Shown: positions 55,491-64,000 of the stretch, in pieces | Position numbering within the stretch: position 1 is the first letter of the stretch | Layout: the number at the start of each line of letters is the position of its first letter | Assembly: GCF_017916325.1 (NCBI RefSeq) | Contig: NC_090153.1 | Location: 67,001-131,000 of the forward strand | Direction of reading: 5' to 3' | DNA: 64,000 nucleotides | Source of the DNA: Leishmania martiniquensis | Lineage: Eukaryota > Euglenozoa > Kinetoplastea > Trypanosomatida > Trypanosomatidae | Position numbers and translations under genes: made by a program | Notes under the pieces: model-generated | What the model saw: only the letters and a program-made list of their open reading frames with translations | The model's database searches: none | What the model was told of the DNA's origin: nothing

Positions 55491-58462
55491 CGTCGCGGAG
55501 CTCGGGCGTCAGGGCGGGTGTGACTCGATGTGGATGTGTGTCGCGGCAAAGAGCGGGCGCGGGAGACGCGTGTCGCCGAGCGAGCGGAGGATTCGCGCGA
55601 AGATAAGAGAACAGAGAAGAGCGGGGCAGGGGAGGAAGGGGCAGGGATTAAAAGCGGTAGAAGCATGGCGACGGTCTTGGCGGAAGCGAAGAAGGCGCAG
55701 ATTGCAGGTTGTTCCGCGGCATCCAGCCGTGACGGCGGCAACTCGTGGAGGTACGATCACCGCCGTGGGGCTGACGCACACGGCGGCCGGAAAATGGGCA
55801 TGGCATTTGGCGTTGTCGGCTCAGAGCTTCGTGAGGTCACGTTCCTCACCCCCTTCACCGCAGCACGACAAGCGAGGCGCGGTGGCAACTGGATGCTGGC
55901 CGGCGCAGGAACAGCGCCACGGAGAGAGAGGATGGGGATAGGGGATTCAACGTGCGCCGAGAGAAGAGCTAATAAGAAGACGAAGTAGCGGCTCGCCACC
56001 CGATGAAAGAGTCACAAAGAATGTTTGTGTTGGTGTGTGTGTATGCGCCCTATGCAGCCTTCTCCTGTCAGCCGCCTCGAAAGCAAAGCGAGATGCACCG
56101 GTGGGTACTTCACGTGCGCTCTCCCTCGAATCACCTCCCCTCCTCTTTCTTTGTCCGTCACACGTCTCTCTTTCCTCTTCGCCCCGCTTGCTCATTGCAG
56201 ACGCACACGTGCACGGCACTCTGCGACTGCCACATAAGATCCGTCACCTATTCTCCATCCGTGGCAATTGCTGAGTACCGGGCTGCGCCTTCAGCGTGAG
56301 GGTGGTGGCTCACTTCTGCGCCCTTCTGCACTTGACTAAATTTTTTTATTGGGCAGAGTACGTCAGAAGCTTACCCGTTTGATTTTTCTGTGCGCTTCAC
56401 GTGTGAGTGTGCGTCTGCGATAGGGTCCGCTCACGCCCGTCTGTCTGCGTTTTATGCACTTCAAGATGTGCTTGCCTGTCCCTTTTTCTGTCGTCCCCTT
56501 CCCTTCTGTTTTTTTTTGCTCGCATCGGCTGTTACCTGTGCAGGAAGGCACTCACGCGGATTTGCTGTCATCGCCATTCGCGCCTTCATTCATTTTCGTT
56601 CATTGGCCAGAGGTGCTTAACACGTGGGAGAGTAAACGCACACACAGGGGCCCACTACCCACACAACCGTCAGCGCCCCTGAGAGACACCATCACAGATA
56701 TGGGGATGCGCGGCTCTATCGATTTTGAATGGGCGTGCCGCGCTTACCGCTCGCAGGTTGGTCCATTGTCCCTGTCATCTTTTTTATTCGTTTTTCTCTT
56801 CCGTCCAGCTCCTCTGTTCGGCCCTCCAGCGGCGATCCGCAGCGGCAAGAGAAACAAAAGAGGGGAGGGGAGGGCCGCTGTGCTCACCGGAGCCGCAGAC
56901 GCACGGGTAAAAGAAAGAGGCCTTGACTGGCCGTCGCGTACGGAAGCCTTTCCGAAACAGAGAGCCTCAAAGACACCCGCACGTCTTGCTGTGTATTACC
57001 TGTGGCCTCTTTGCGGATGCGCCTTAGCGCGTGTTTCAGTGAACGGGAAAGAAACGGCGCGCCCACCCGTTACCTCCTCACTGCGCTTCTCCGTAGTGCC
57101 ATTCACACACACAGGAGAGAAGGGAGGAAGAGAAGGAAGAAAGCGAGAGCAATGACGTGCAGGTACGCTCGACAGAGGGTTTTAAAAACAGAGGATAGGC
57201 CGAAGAGGGAGGGGTCAGCGATTACTGCCCATCGCTCCCTTCGCCTTTGACGACACAGCCGGAGTGGTGATGCTGATGATGGATGCCGGAGGAACAACAA
57301 AAGAAAAAAGGGGGGCTGTCACTGCGGCAAAGGGGTGGGGGTGGGTAAGAGGGAGTGAAAAGACGCTTAAAAGAGCAACAGCGAACGAGCGAAAGAGAGG
57401 CGGCAATGAGAGAGGAGGCGAGACGAACGCCGACAGCGACAACACAAGAGCGAAAAAAAAAGACGAGAAGAAAACGGGAGAGGAACGCTTAACGCACACC
57501 GAGACATACATGACAGAGACCTCACACACACACACACAAACTGAAAGGGACAAAGAGACAGACAGACAGAGTTGTGAGCCTCAGAGACGACGTGGCCATC
57601 GACACAAAAAAAAGAAAACGAAAGCATACGTCAAAGGGAAGCCGCACAACACGCATTTAATAGAACAAACGGGAAAAAGAAAAAGTACATACAAGAGGAC
57701 GAAGACGAAAGAGGATGAGACCCCTTACACACATAGACGCACCACATAGAGGCACCACACACAACACATACACAGAGAGAGGCACCGCTCTCTTTCCTTC
57801 GTCTTTCTCCGCTGTTTCATCGCATATTCCAGCCAGAATGAGAAACCTGGACATAAGCGAAAGTCGAGAACGATACCCTCGCAGGGCACACACACACACA
57901 CTTACACACACGAAGAGGAACATCCAGGGCCGACCAAGCACAGACAAATCCTGAGTACAATCGCACGAGCTCCGTTAGACATTACACGCCCAGCACTCGC
58001 AGGCGCCGGCAGAGAGACACCAAGCGTTGAGCGTGCCCCCGAGTAAACACCGCGTTCAGCCGGTGCAAGATCGAGTCAACAAGAAAAGCCCTCCCTCCTC
58101 ACACACAGAAACGCACATGCATATAACACATAGGCAACTTCGAAAGAAGGAGAAGGGAAAGAAAAAGTGCTCCGCACAGACGCACCACAACACAACAGCA
58201 TTCAAGGCAGGCAGAGCTAGGTACATTTCATCTCACGCTCTTTAGCTCATGAAGCTTGGCGACAGAGAGGCAACGTGGGAAAAATGAGAAAGGCACGAGG
58301 TCAGGCAAACACCTTACGCTATCCTTCCACCCCTCCACCCACTCCTCCTCTTTTTCCCAGCAGCTGCAATGCGACCTACTGAGGCTAAACACACCTCTGC
58401 ATCTTCAGCCAGAGTGCGACCCCCTTCCTCCCCCCTCCCCTGCGCAACAGCTATAGAAGTCG

Positions 58463-58482
58463 ATATATATATATATATATAT
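58463..58482. repeat. TA tract
   Basis: About ten uninterrupted TA units in the gene-free region left of GSK3. Confidence 0.9.
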
Positions 58483-59574
58483 GTATTGGCAGGGCAGAAA
58501 GGAGTCCCACTAAAAAGGCTGCTCACTCTCCTCTCCGCGCTCTTTGTCTTCAAGCCGCCTCCGCCCTTCCCGCTGGCTTTTTTTGAGTAGGGAAAAGCGA
58601 TGCGCCGCTTGTGCACACACACACACACAGACACCTATGCGCACCCCGCACAAAAAAAGGAAAAAAGGAAGAACGTTGGCAAACAGAAAGAGAGTCAGAG
58701 GTTCAGTCGCACGCATCGAAAGGACGAGCGCCCAACAGGAACGCCTCTGCATAGCCAACATCACCCAGAACAGGGTGACAGGAACGAAGCAAAGGCGAGA
58801 CAAAAAAAAGGGCGGCGGCGGCGGCAAGAGGCGTTAGGAAATGCCTCACGAGGAGAGCGGATAAGAAACGCAACGGCAGAGAAGCAGCCTCACCATCGCA
58901 TCCACGAGACGGCCGAGAGAGGGCCAGGAATGGCACCTGGAGAAGACTGGCGTGGCGGCGTGGCCCTTATCTGGCAGAGAAATCGGCCACAGGGGAAAAC
59001 GAAAAAAAGGGAGGAGGGGAGGAGGGGAGAAGCTCTCGAAGACACACAGAAAAGAGATCACCGCCACAAGCTGGCATACACGCATCAAGGCGCGCAGGCG
59101 AGAAAAATCACGATTGTCTTGGTGACCATTTCCCTTGTCTTCTCATCCTCTGTCGCGCGCACTTCCCCCCACTCGTCTGTCTACAGCAGTGCATTCACAA
59201 CCGTCATCGGTCTTTGCTCCTCAGCATCACCATCCCTGTCGGTCATCTGTCCTTTAGCTGCATCCAGCGGGTGCACGTTTATGTACATGACGTGCGGGAA
59301 AAAAAAGGACGAGGAAAGACGACGGAAAGGAGGAAAAGAGGGGGCGCGCGGGGAGGGGGAGGGGGAGGAAGAGGTGTGTGTGTGTAATGGTCGTAATCAT
59401 GAGGAGGGCGGCCGCTCACTCATAAGATTTCCCCTGCTCCAGTCCATTTTCGCGTTCCCATCAGTTTTGCTCTGTTTCTCTCTCTCCGGGACGAAAGGGC
59501 AGTCTGACGACGGACAGAGGGCATCTAATCCTATACAAAATATTGAAAAAAGAAATCCAACAGCAAAGAGAAAC

Positions 59575-59588
59575 ATATATATATATAT
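59575..59588. repeat. TA tract
   Basis: Seven TA/AT units, between purine-rich stretches. Confidence 0.85.
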
Positions 59589-60629
59589 CGGGCTGAAGAA
59601 GAACAAGCCGAAAGAGAGGAGGAGGGGAGGGGAGGGGGGTGAAAGGGGGAGGAAGAGGGGCACAAGCGCAGACGCGGGAAGCACCGCGCTACGAGTAGCA
59701 GGTGGAAAAAAAAAGGCACACCGCAGACGTATATGTAGATGCGAACGAGGGAACATGAGCGCATACATGAAGGGCACAAGCGGAGGACTGGGCATACACC
59801 TATCGGTAGTTGTGCACAGCAAACGAAGAGCATCGAGAGACACGCGTCACGCGCTTTTCGAAATCCGAGAGGCCCATTTTGTGCTTAGGTGTGGACATGC
59901 ATGACATCGGCGCATTGAATGAGGACGGATGCAACGAGGGGTGAACACCATGGTTGCCGAAAGGAGTTCACAATAGACCCCTTTCAGCTTCATGGGCGCA
60001 GGTCGAAAAAAAAATTGGACCTGTGCTGATCGAAAGGTCCCCATGACTTCCCGCTACCCTTTCGCCGCTAACGTGTATGTGTATGTGCGAACCTCCCCGA
60101 CCATACCCTCTTGATGGTGGTGAAGGCGATGGCAATGCCCCCCCCTCCCCTTCCCCATGAGAGACTACGAGAGACAGGCGTAGAGGGAGCGAGTCCATTA
60201 GCGAGGTGCACCGAAGCCGACGCATAGGTGCACATACGCGCGCGGCCCTTCTATTTCGCTACTTCTCTCTCCCACACTCTTCTTTCCTGGGCGGCGCCAC
60301 GCCCCACAAGTCCCTCTCACACACCTCATTGTGTTCTCTCCTTCCTTTTTTTTCTTTTCCTTCGTTCGCCTCCCCTCACATTCCTTCTCCTCCTCGTTTG
60401 GTCCATCCTCGCCAGCATCAGAGGAGGAGTGCACAGGATGGCAGAGGTGGGGAAGAGACGAGCGAAACGCACTTACACACACACACACAACAGGAAACAC
60501 ACAGGCAGAAGAGAGAAGCGGCGAGACGCCAGTGTGTGTGCGTGAGTGCATGCGTGCGTCTCTCTCTCGTTCGCTCTGTGCCTGAAAATCACCCAAGGCG
60601 GTAGATACACAACAACAGCGCACACACAC

Positions 60630-60639
60630 ATATATATAT
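60630..60639. repeat. CA/TA microsatellite
   Basis: A CA run passes directly into a short TA run. Confidence 0.8.
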
Positions 60640-61504
60640 TAAAGACGCGAACAAAAAAGGAAAGAAGACGATCCGGTACACCAAAGACAGCCGCCAAAGC
60701 ACAAGACCGCAGAAGTTAGCGGGCCGATGGAAAGACATATGTACACGCCAACACACACGTGCAGGCTGCGCGCCTCTCCATGTCATGAAAGAGGGAAGAG
60801 AGAGAGAGCAGAATGCGGCGTGTCCTCTCGCCGATGCAGGTGAGGGGGAGGGTGGTGACAGGATGCGAGATGGGGAAGGGAGTGGGGTACACGCGGACGC
60901 ACCGACACACAAACGTTTTGCCACTTCTTCGAGGCATGAGAAGGAAAAGTGCAAAGGCCAGCAGACAGCCGCCTCGAGGGGGAGTACCCCCGCAGTCCCC
61001 CGCCTCGATAATCCTCGGTAAAGGGGAAAACGAGTGCAAGCGCATGCCCGTATGAGGCATACCAAGGAGAGGGGAAGGAGGCGACCCCGGCCAGTGTGGC
61101 GCCGCACCACAGGATGGATACTAGTCAGCAAAGGTCCTTCAGCTGCATCCGTCCGTCGTCGAGTGCGTGAGCGCCGAGGCGTCGTCAAGGGATACGGAGG
61201 TGACAACAACGAAAAGCGAAAGGGGTAATAAAAAGAAAAAACACAGCAGAGAAACCGCTCGCTGGCCCCCCCTACTTCCACCCGTCCTCTCCTCTCCCCC
61301 ACCCCGCCACCACCGTCTTCGTCTGCCGGCTTCTGCTGCTTTCTTACCCGCTACGGCACTCGCGGCACCGCCGACGCCGCATGCCCACGTATTCGTTCGT
61401 TTGCCTCTTCTGTTCCGCTGTGAGGGCACTCAGCCGTCATCTCGGCCCGAGCACTGAAAACGGCCTCCTCCCTTCCCCGCCCAAACTCGTTTCGCCTCCC
61501 CACT

Positions 61505-62572
61505 CTACTTGCAGATCAGCTTGGCCTTCTGCGTTGCGCTCATGACCTCGATCTCGCCCGGCAGGAAGCGGAAGAGGTCTGGGGGGAGATCCTTGTTGTT
61601 CGGCAGCTTTGTAGCCGAGTCGTGAAGCTCGTCAAAGTAGGGGTGGCACAGTGCCTCGTACGGCTTTGTGCGCTCCTCCGGCAAGTACTGCAGCAGTCCA
61701 CTAAGAAGATCATACGCCTCCTCCGCATCCTTCAACGACTGGTCACAGAACACGTTGCTCCACGGAATACCTTTGCTATTGTATAAATCCACGTCCGTGT
61801 GAGACGGATTCAGTTTGCGCAGAACTTCCCGAGACGGGCAGCCGAGTACGCGCACAATCTCGTGCAGCTGGCCGGCGCTGTTGTCGCCACGGAAGATGGG
61901 CTCACCGAGCATCATCTCCGCGAATATGCACCCCACAGACCAGATGTCAACGGACGTGGTGTAGTGTTGGTTGCCGAAGATCAGCTCCGGGGCGCGGTAG
62001 TATCGGGAGCAGATGTATGCCACGTTCGGCTCTGACGGCGACAGCTTCTTTGCGCTGCCGAAGTCGCAAAGCTTCAGCGTGCCCTCTGCCTCATTCACAA
62101 GCACGTTGTGTGGCTTGATGTCGCGGTGACACACGTTTACGGAGGGTAGGTGCAGGCACCCGATACTGCGGATCAGCTGAAAGAGGAACACCTTGATCAA
62201 TATCGGCGGCGGGGACACTTGGCGGCGGTAGTAGTTTCGGCAGCAGCGGTGCAGCGTATCCGGCACGTACTCCATTACGACATTGAGGTAGATGTCGCGG
62301 CGGTCGCGCTCACCGAGGGTGTAGAAGTAGCTCTGGAGCTGAACAATGTTGGGGTGGTGCAGCACGGCGAGGTCCTGCATGATCTGCAGCTCGCGGTTTC
62401 GGAAGCGCGGGTCTTGAATAACCTTCTTGATCGCCACGCTCGCCCCTGTCGACTTCTCCTTTCCTAATTGCACCGTGCCGAAGGTACCCTGCCCAGCCAT
62501 GCGTTCCACCACGAACCGGTCCATCTCCTTACGACTTCGCTCGTCAGCCGCATCGGCTGCGTTGAGTGACAT
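61505..62572 (-). CDS. GSK3: Glycogen synthase kinase 3, short form
   Basis: A 355-residue CMGC-group Ser/Thr kinase. Glycine loop GQGTFGTV (27-34), ATP-binding Lys in VAIKK (K49), catalytic loop HRDIKPHN (149-156, D151), DFG at 170-172 and APE at 194-196 are all present. The activation-loop Tyr (Y186 in VAYICSRYYRAPE) matches the activating Tyr of GSK3. R60, R150 and K175 form the pocket that reads a priming phosphate, so primed substrates are expected. The N-terminus is only about 18 residues before the kinase domain and has no equivalent of the inhibitory Ser of animal GSK3, so Akt-type inhibition is not expected. Trypanosomatid GSK3 short is linked to growth and is a drug target. Start at MSLN follows a predicted splice acceptor; upstream codons cross the pyrimidine tract. 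355 residues agrees with the known Leishmania protein. Confidence 0.97.
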   Translation of the reverse strand: MSLNAADAADERSRKEMDRFVVERMAGQGTFGTVQLGKEKSTGASVAIKKVIQDPRFRNRELQIMQDLAVLHHPNIVQLQSYFYTLGERDRRDIYLNVVMEYVPDTLHRCCRNYYRRQVSPPPILIKVFLFQLIRSIGCLHLPSVNVCHRDIKPHNVLVNEAEGTLKLCDFGSAKKLSPSEPNVAYICSRYYRAPELIFGNQHYTTSVDIWSVGCIFAEMMLGEPIFRGDNSAGQLHEIVRVLGCPSREVLRKLNPSHTDVDLYNSKGIPWSNVFCDQSLKDAEEAYDLLSGLLQYLPEERTKPYEALCHPYFDELHDSATKLPNNKDLPPDLFRFLPGEIEVMSATQKAKLICK

Positions 62573-64000
62573 CTTGTCTCGGGGGTGACTGGAAGACGAG
62601 GTGGTATTCTTTCTCCTGCTACTGGGGCTGAGCCTGGTAGTGAGCTTCTCGAAGAAGGACGGCGTTGTTGCGAAAAGAAGAGAGAGTAGGGGAAGGGGGG
62701 AGGAGGAGGACGTATACACCAATAGGCTGACGACCCCCTCGTTGCGCGGAAACGATGATGCGTGCACACCAACGCAGAGCGTGAGAGCGAGGAACACACG
62801 GCCGCGCTACGCGCCGATGCAGAAGGGGACAGGTGAAGAGATACGCTGGCCAGGCTTACACATACACGCACGCGCACGACCTAGTCAACCTGTACACTTC
62901 ACATGCACGAGAGGGACAGAGCGGGGGGAGGGAGGGGGCTGAGAGAGGGGCAATGGGAGGGGAGAAGAGCCGCCCGCAGCTGAGACACACACCGACACAG
63001 GCACGACGAGCCCCACAACAGAGAAGGGACGGGCAGCCGGAGCGAGACAACCGAAAGCACACAAGCGGGTAGGCAGAAGAGATCAGCCAGCCGGTGGAAA
63101 GGAGATGAAGAGGGGGAGCGAAACGAAAGGATGATAAAGCGCCGCCTCACACGCAGAAAGGCACACGGAGGGGAGAGGGGGGGGGGGCACGGCGTATTTT
63201 GGAGGACGCGGAGAGAGGGAGACGAGAGAGGGCGAAAGGCTCCTCTGTTCGGGCCCGCCCTTTCCTTCGTCTGGACGTCGATGCGTACCCAGAGTGACCT
63301 CTTGCGTATGCAGCTGTGTTATCACGAATGGCTTTGGTGCATGCGAGCCTCGGTGTGAGCCGAGGAGGAACGATTTCCTTTTCTTGTCTGCCCGTTGAGC
63401 TCTTCTCTATTTGTCTGCGTGAAAGCACTGCCGCTTCAGTGCGCGGACCTCTCGCTTGTGGTGAGACGGTCGTTCGCTCTCTCTCTCTTGCACGGCTGGT
63501 CCCCTGCCCTCCACTGCGCGCCAACAAGGAGCAGAGAGGCGGTGAATGGGGGACGTGAAAATTCGGAGCAGGCACACTCAGTCGCGGAGGAAAGAGAGAG
63601 AGTGGTGTGAGACGTGGCCTCTCTTCTGCTGCTACTTGATCTGTAAGCAGCACAAAGCCCAAAGCCTCCCTCCTGGTTCCGATTATCTGCGTGCACCGGT
63701 ACCACCGGAACGAGAGGGGCGGAGGGCGGGTCAGAGACGCGGCGAGTGCGAAGTGATATAGAGGGAAACCAATACGAGAGAAAAAAGACAAAAAAAAAGA
63801 GCCGGCGCTGGAGGTGTAGGGATACTTTTCTAGACAGCGGGCGATCGCCGATTCAGCTTTAGATTTCTTGTTCGCGTGAGTTTGCGGGCAATCAATTCGA
63901 GCGGTAGGAAGGCGCAAGACGAACAGAAAGGGAGCACGTCACACGCACACGCACAAGCACGTCCACAGAAATTCGGAGATGAGGGAGAGAGGAAGGGGGG
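62573..64000. other. Gene-free right edge, upstream of GSK3
   Basis: About 1.4 kb with the GSK3 splice signal, purine-rich DNA at 62890-63240 including a G-run at about 63176-63187, a T/C-rich patch at about 63240-63510 and purine-rich DNA to the edge. It would be the 3' UTR of the next gene to the right. No gene is seen; a 256-codon minus frame at 63147-63917 is low-complexity. Confidence 0.55.
62648..62710 (-). promoter_or_regulatory. Predicted trans-splice acceptor, GSK3
   Basis: Minus strand: a long C/T tract (about 62660-62710) and AG at 62649-62648, 75 bases before the ATG. Confidence 0.5.

Larger units (their letters stand above)
53389..61504. other. 8.1-kb gene-free stretch downstream of GSK3
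   Basis: No convincing gene. Contents: a CCACCA run at 53686-53710; purine-rich DNA; a GC-rich island at about 54770-55490; a T/C-rich plus-strand block at about 56030-56640 with strong pyrimidine tracts followed by AG in the plus direction; purine-rich DNA with CA repeats and TA tracts from about 57100 to 60200; and T/C-rich patches at about 60240-60420 and 61255-61500. A 434-codon plus-strand open frame (58600-59904) is low-complexity. For leftward transcription the right part would be the 3' UTR of GSK3. Confidence 0.6.

Noticed and set aside
58600..59904. 434-codon open frame on the plus strand
   Set aside because: Translation is low-complexity (Lys/Arg/Glu/Gly) and reads straight through TA and TG repeats. 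Stops are rare in this purine-rich strand. It is opposite to all real genes.
61505..62797. 430-residue GSK3 with N-terminal extension
   Set aside because: The extension lies upstream of the predicted splice acceptor and is low-complexity. The 355-residue form matches the family.
1..64000. Spliced-leader, 5S rRNA, tRNA or telomere repeats
   Set aside because: No matching conserved stretches were found on either strand by reading; a tool-based scan could still find diverged ones.

Overview
This window looks like nuclear DNA of a trypanosomatid, most likely Leishmania or a close relative. Every credible coding sequence is intronless and on the minus strand, as expected for one polycistronic unit read right to left. 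Many genes have a polypyrimidine tract followed by AG just upstream of the ATG, the usual signal for spliced-leader trans-splicing. The recognisable proteins (UDP-galactopyranose mutase, AHA1, a 355-residue GSK3, kinetoplastid-type RRM proteins) fit that group. From memory, unchecked, the run UGM, AHA1, RRM protein, L7-like protein, three orphans, GSK3 resembles part of Leishmania chromosome 18. The species cannot be settled by eye.

The left part (1-38.8 kb) is almost gene-free. It holds three two-RRM RNA-binding protein genes (1726-2766, 11837-12865, 28158-29183) and one truncated copy (15523-15966), separated by about 9-12 kb of UTR/intergenic sequence. That sequence is purine-rich on the plus strand, so the transcribed strand reads pyrimidine-rich, and it is full of TG/CA and TA microsatellites. 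The first two genes share an apparently identical 546-bp RRM cassette (2161-2706 = 12293-12838) set into unrelated N- and C-terminal sequence. A third piece of the cassette (15639-15829) sits in a dead-end ORF. An apparently exact 650-bp GC-rich direct repeat (14138-14787 = 21590-22239) lies in the same stretch. Together these suggest recent recombination or gene conversion.

The right part (38.8-53.4 kb) is ordinary and gene-dense: UDP-galactopyranose mutase (galactofuranose supply for surface glycoconjugates), AHA1 (Hsp90 co-chaperone), a single-RRM low-complexity protein, an L7/uL30-family ribosome-related protein, a one-pass membrane orphan and two small orphans, two of the three looking mitochondrial or membrane-targeted. 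An 8.1-kb gene-free stretch (53.4-61.5 kb) then follows, which would be the downstream region of the GSK3 gene at 61505-62572.

The genes do not form one pathway. Their common transcription is the trypanosomatid default, and control would be post-transcriptional. No tRNA, rRNA, snRNA, spliced-leader, CRISPR or complete transposon could be supported.
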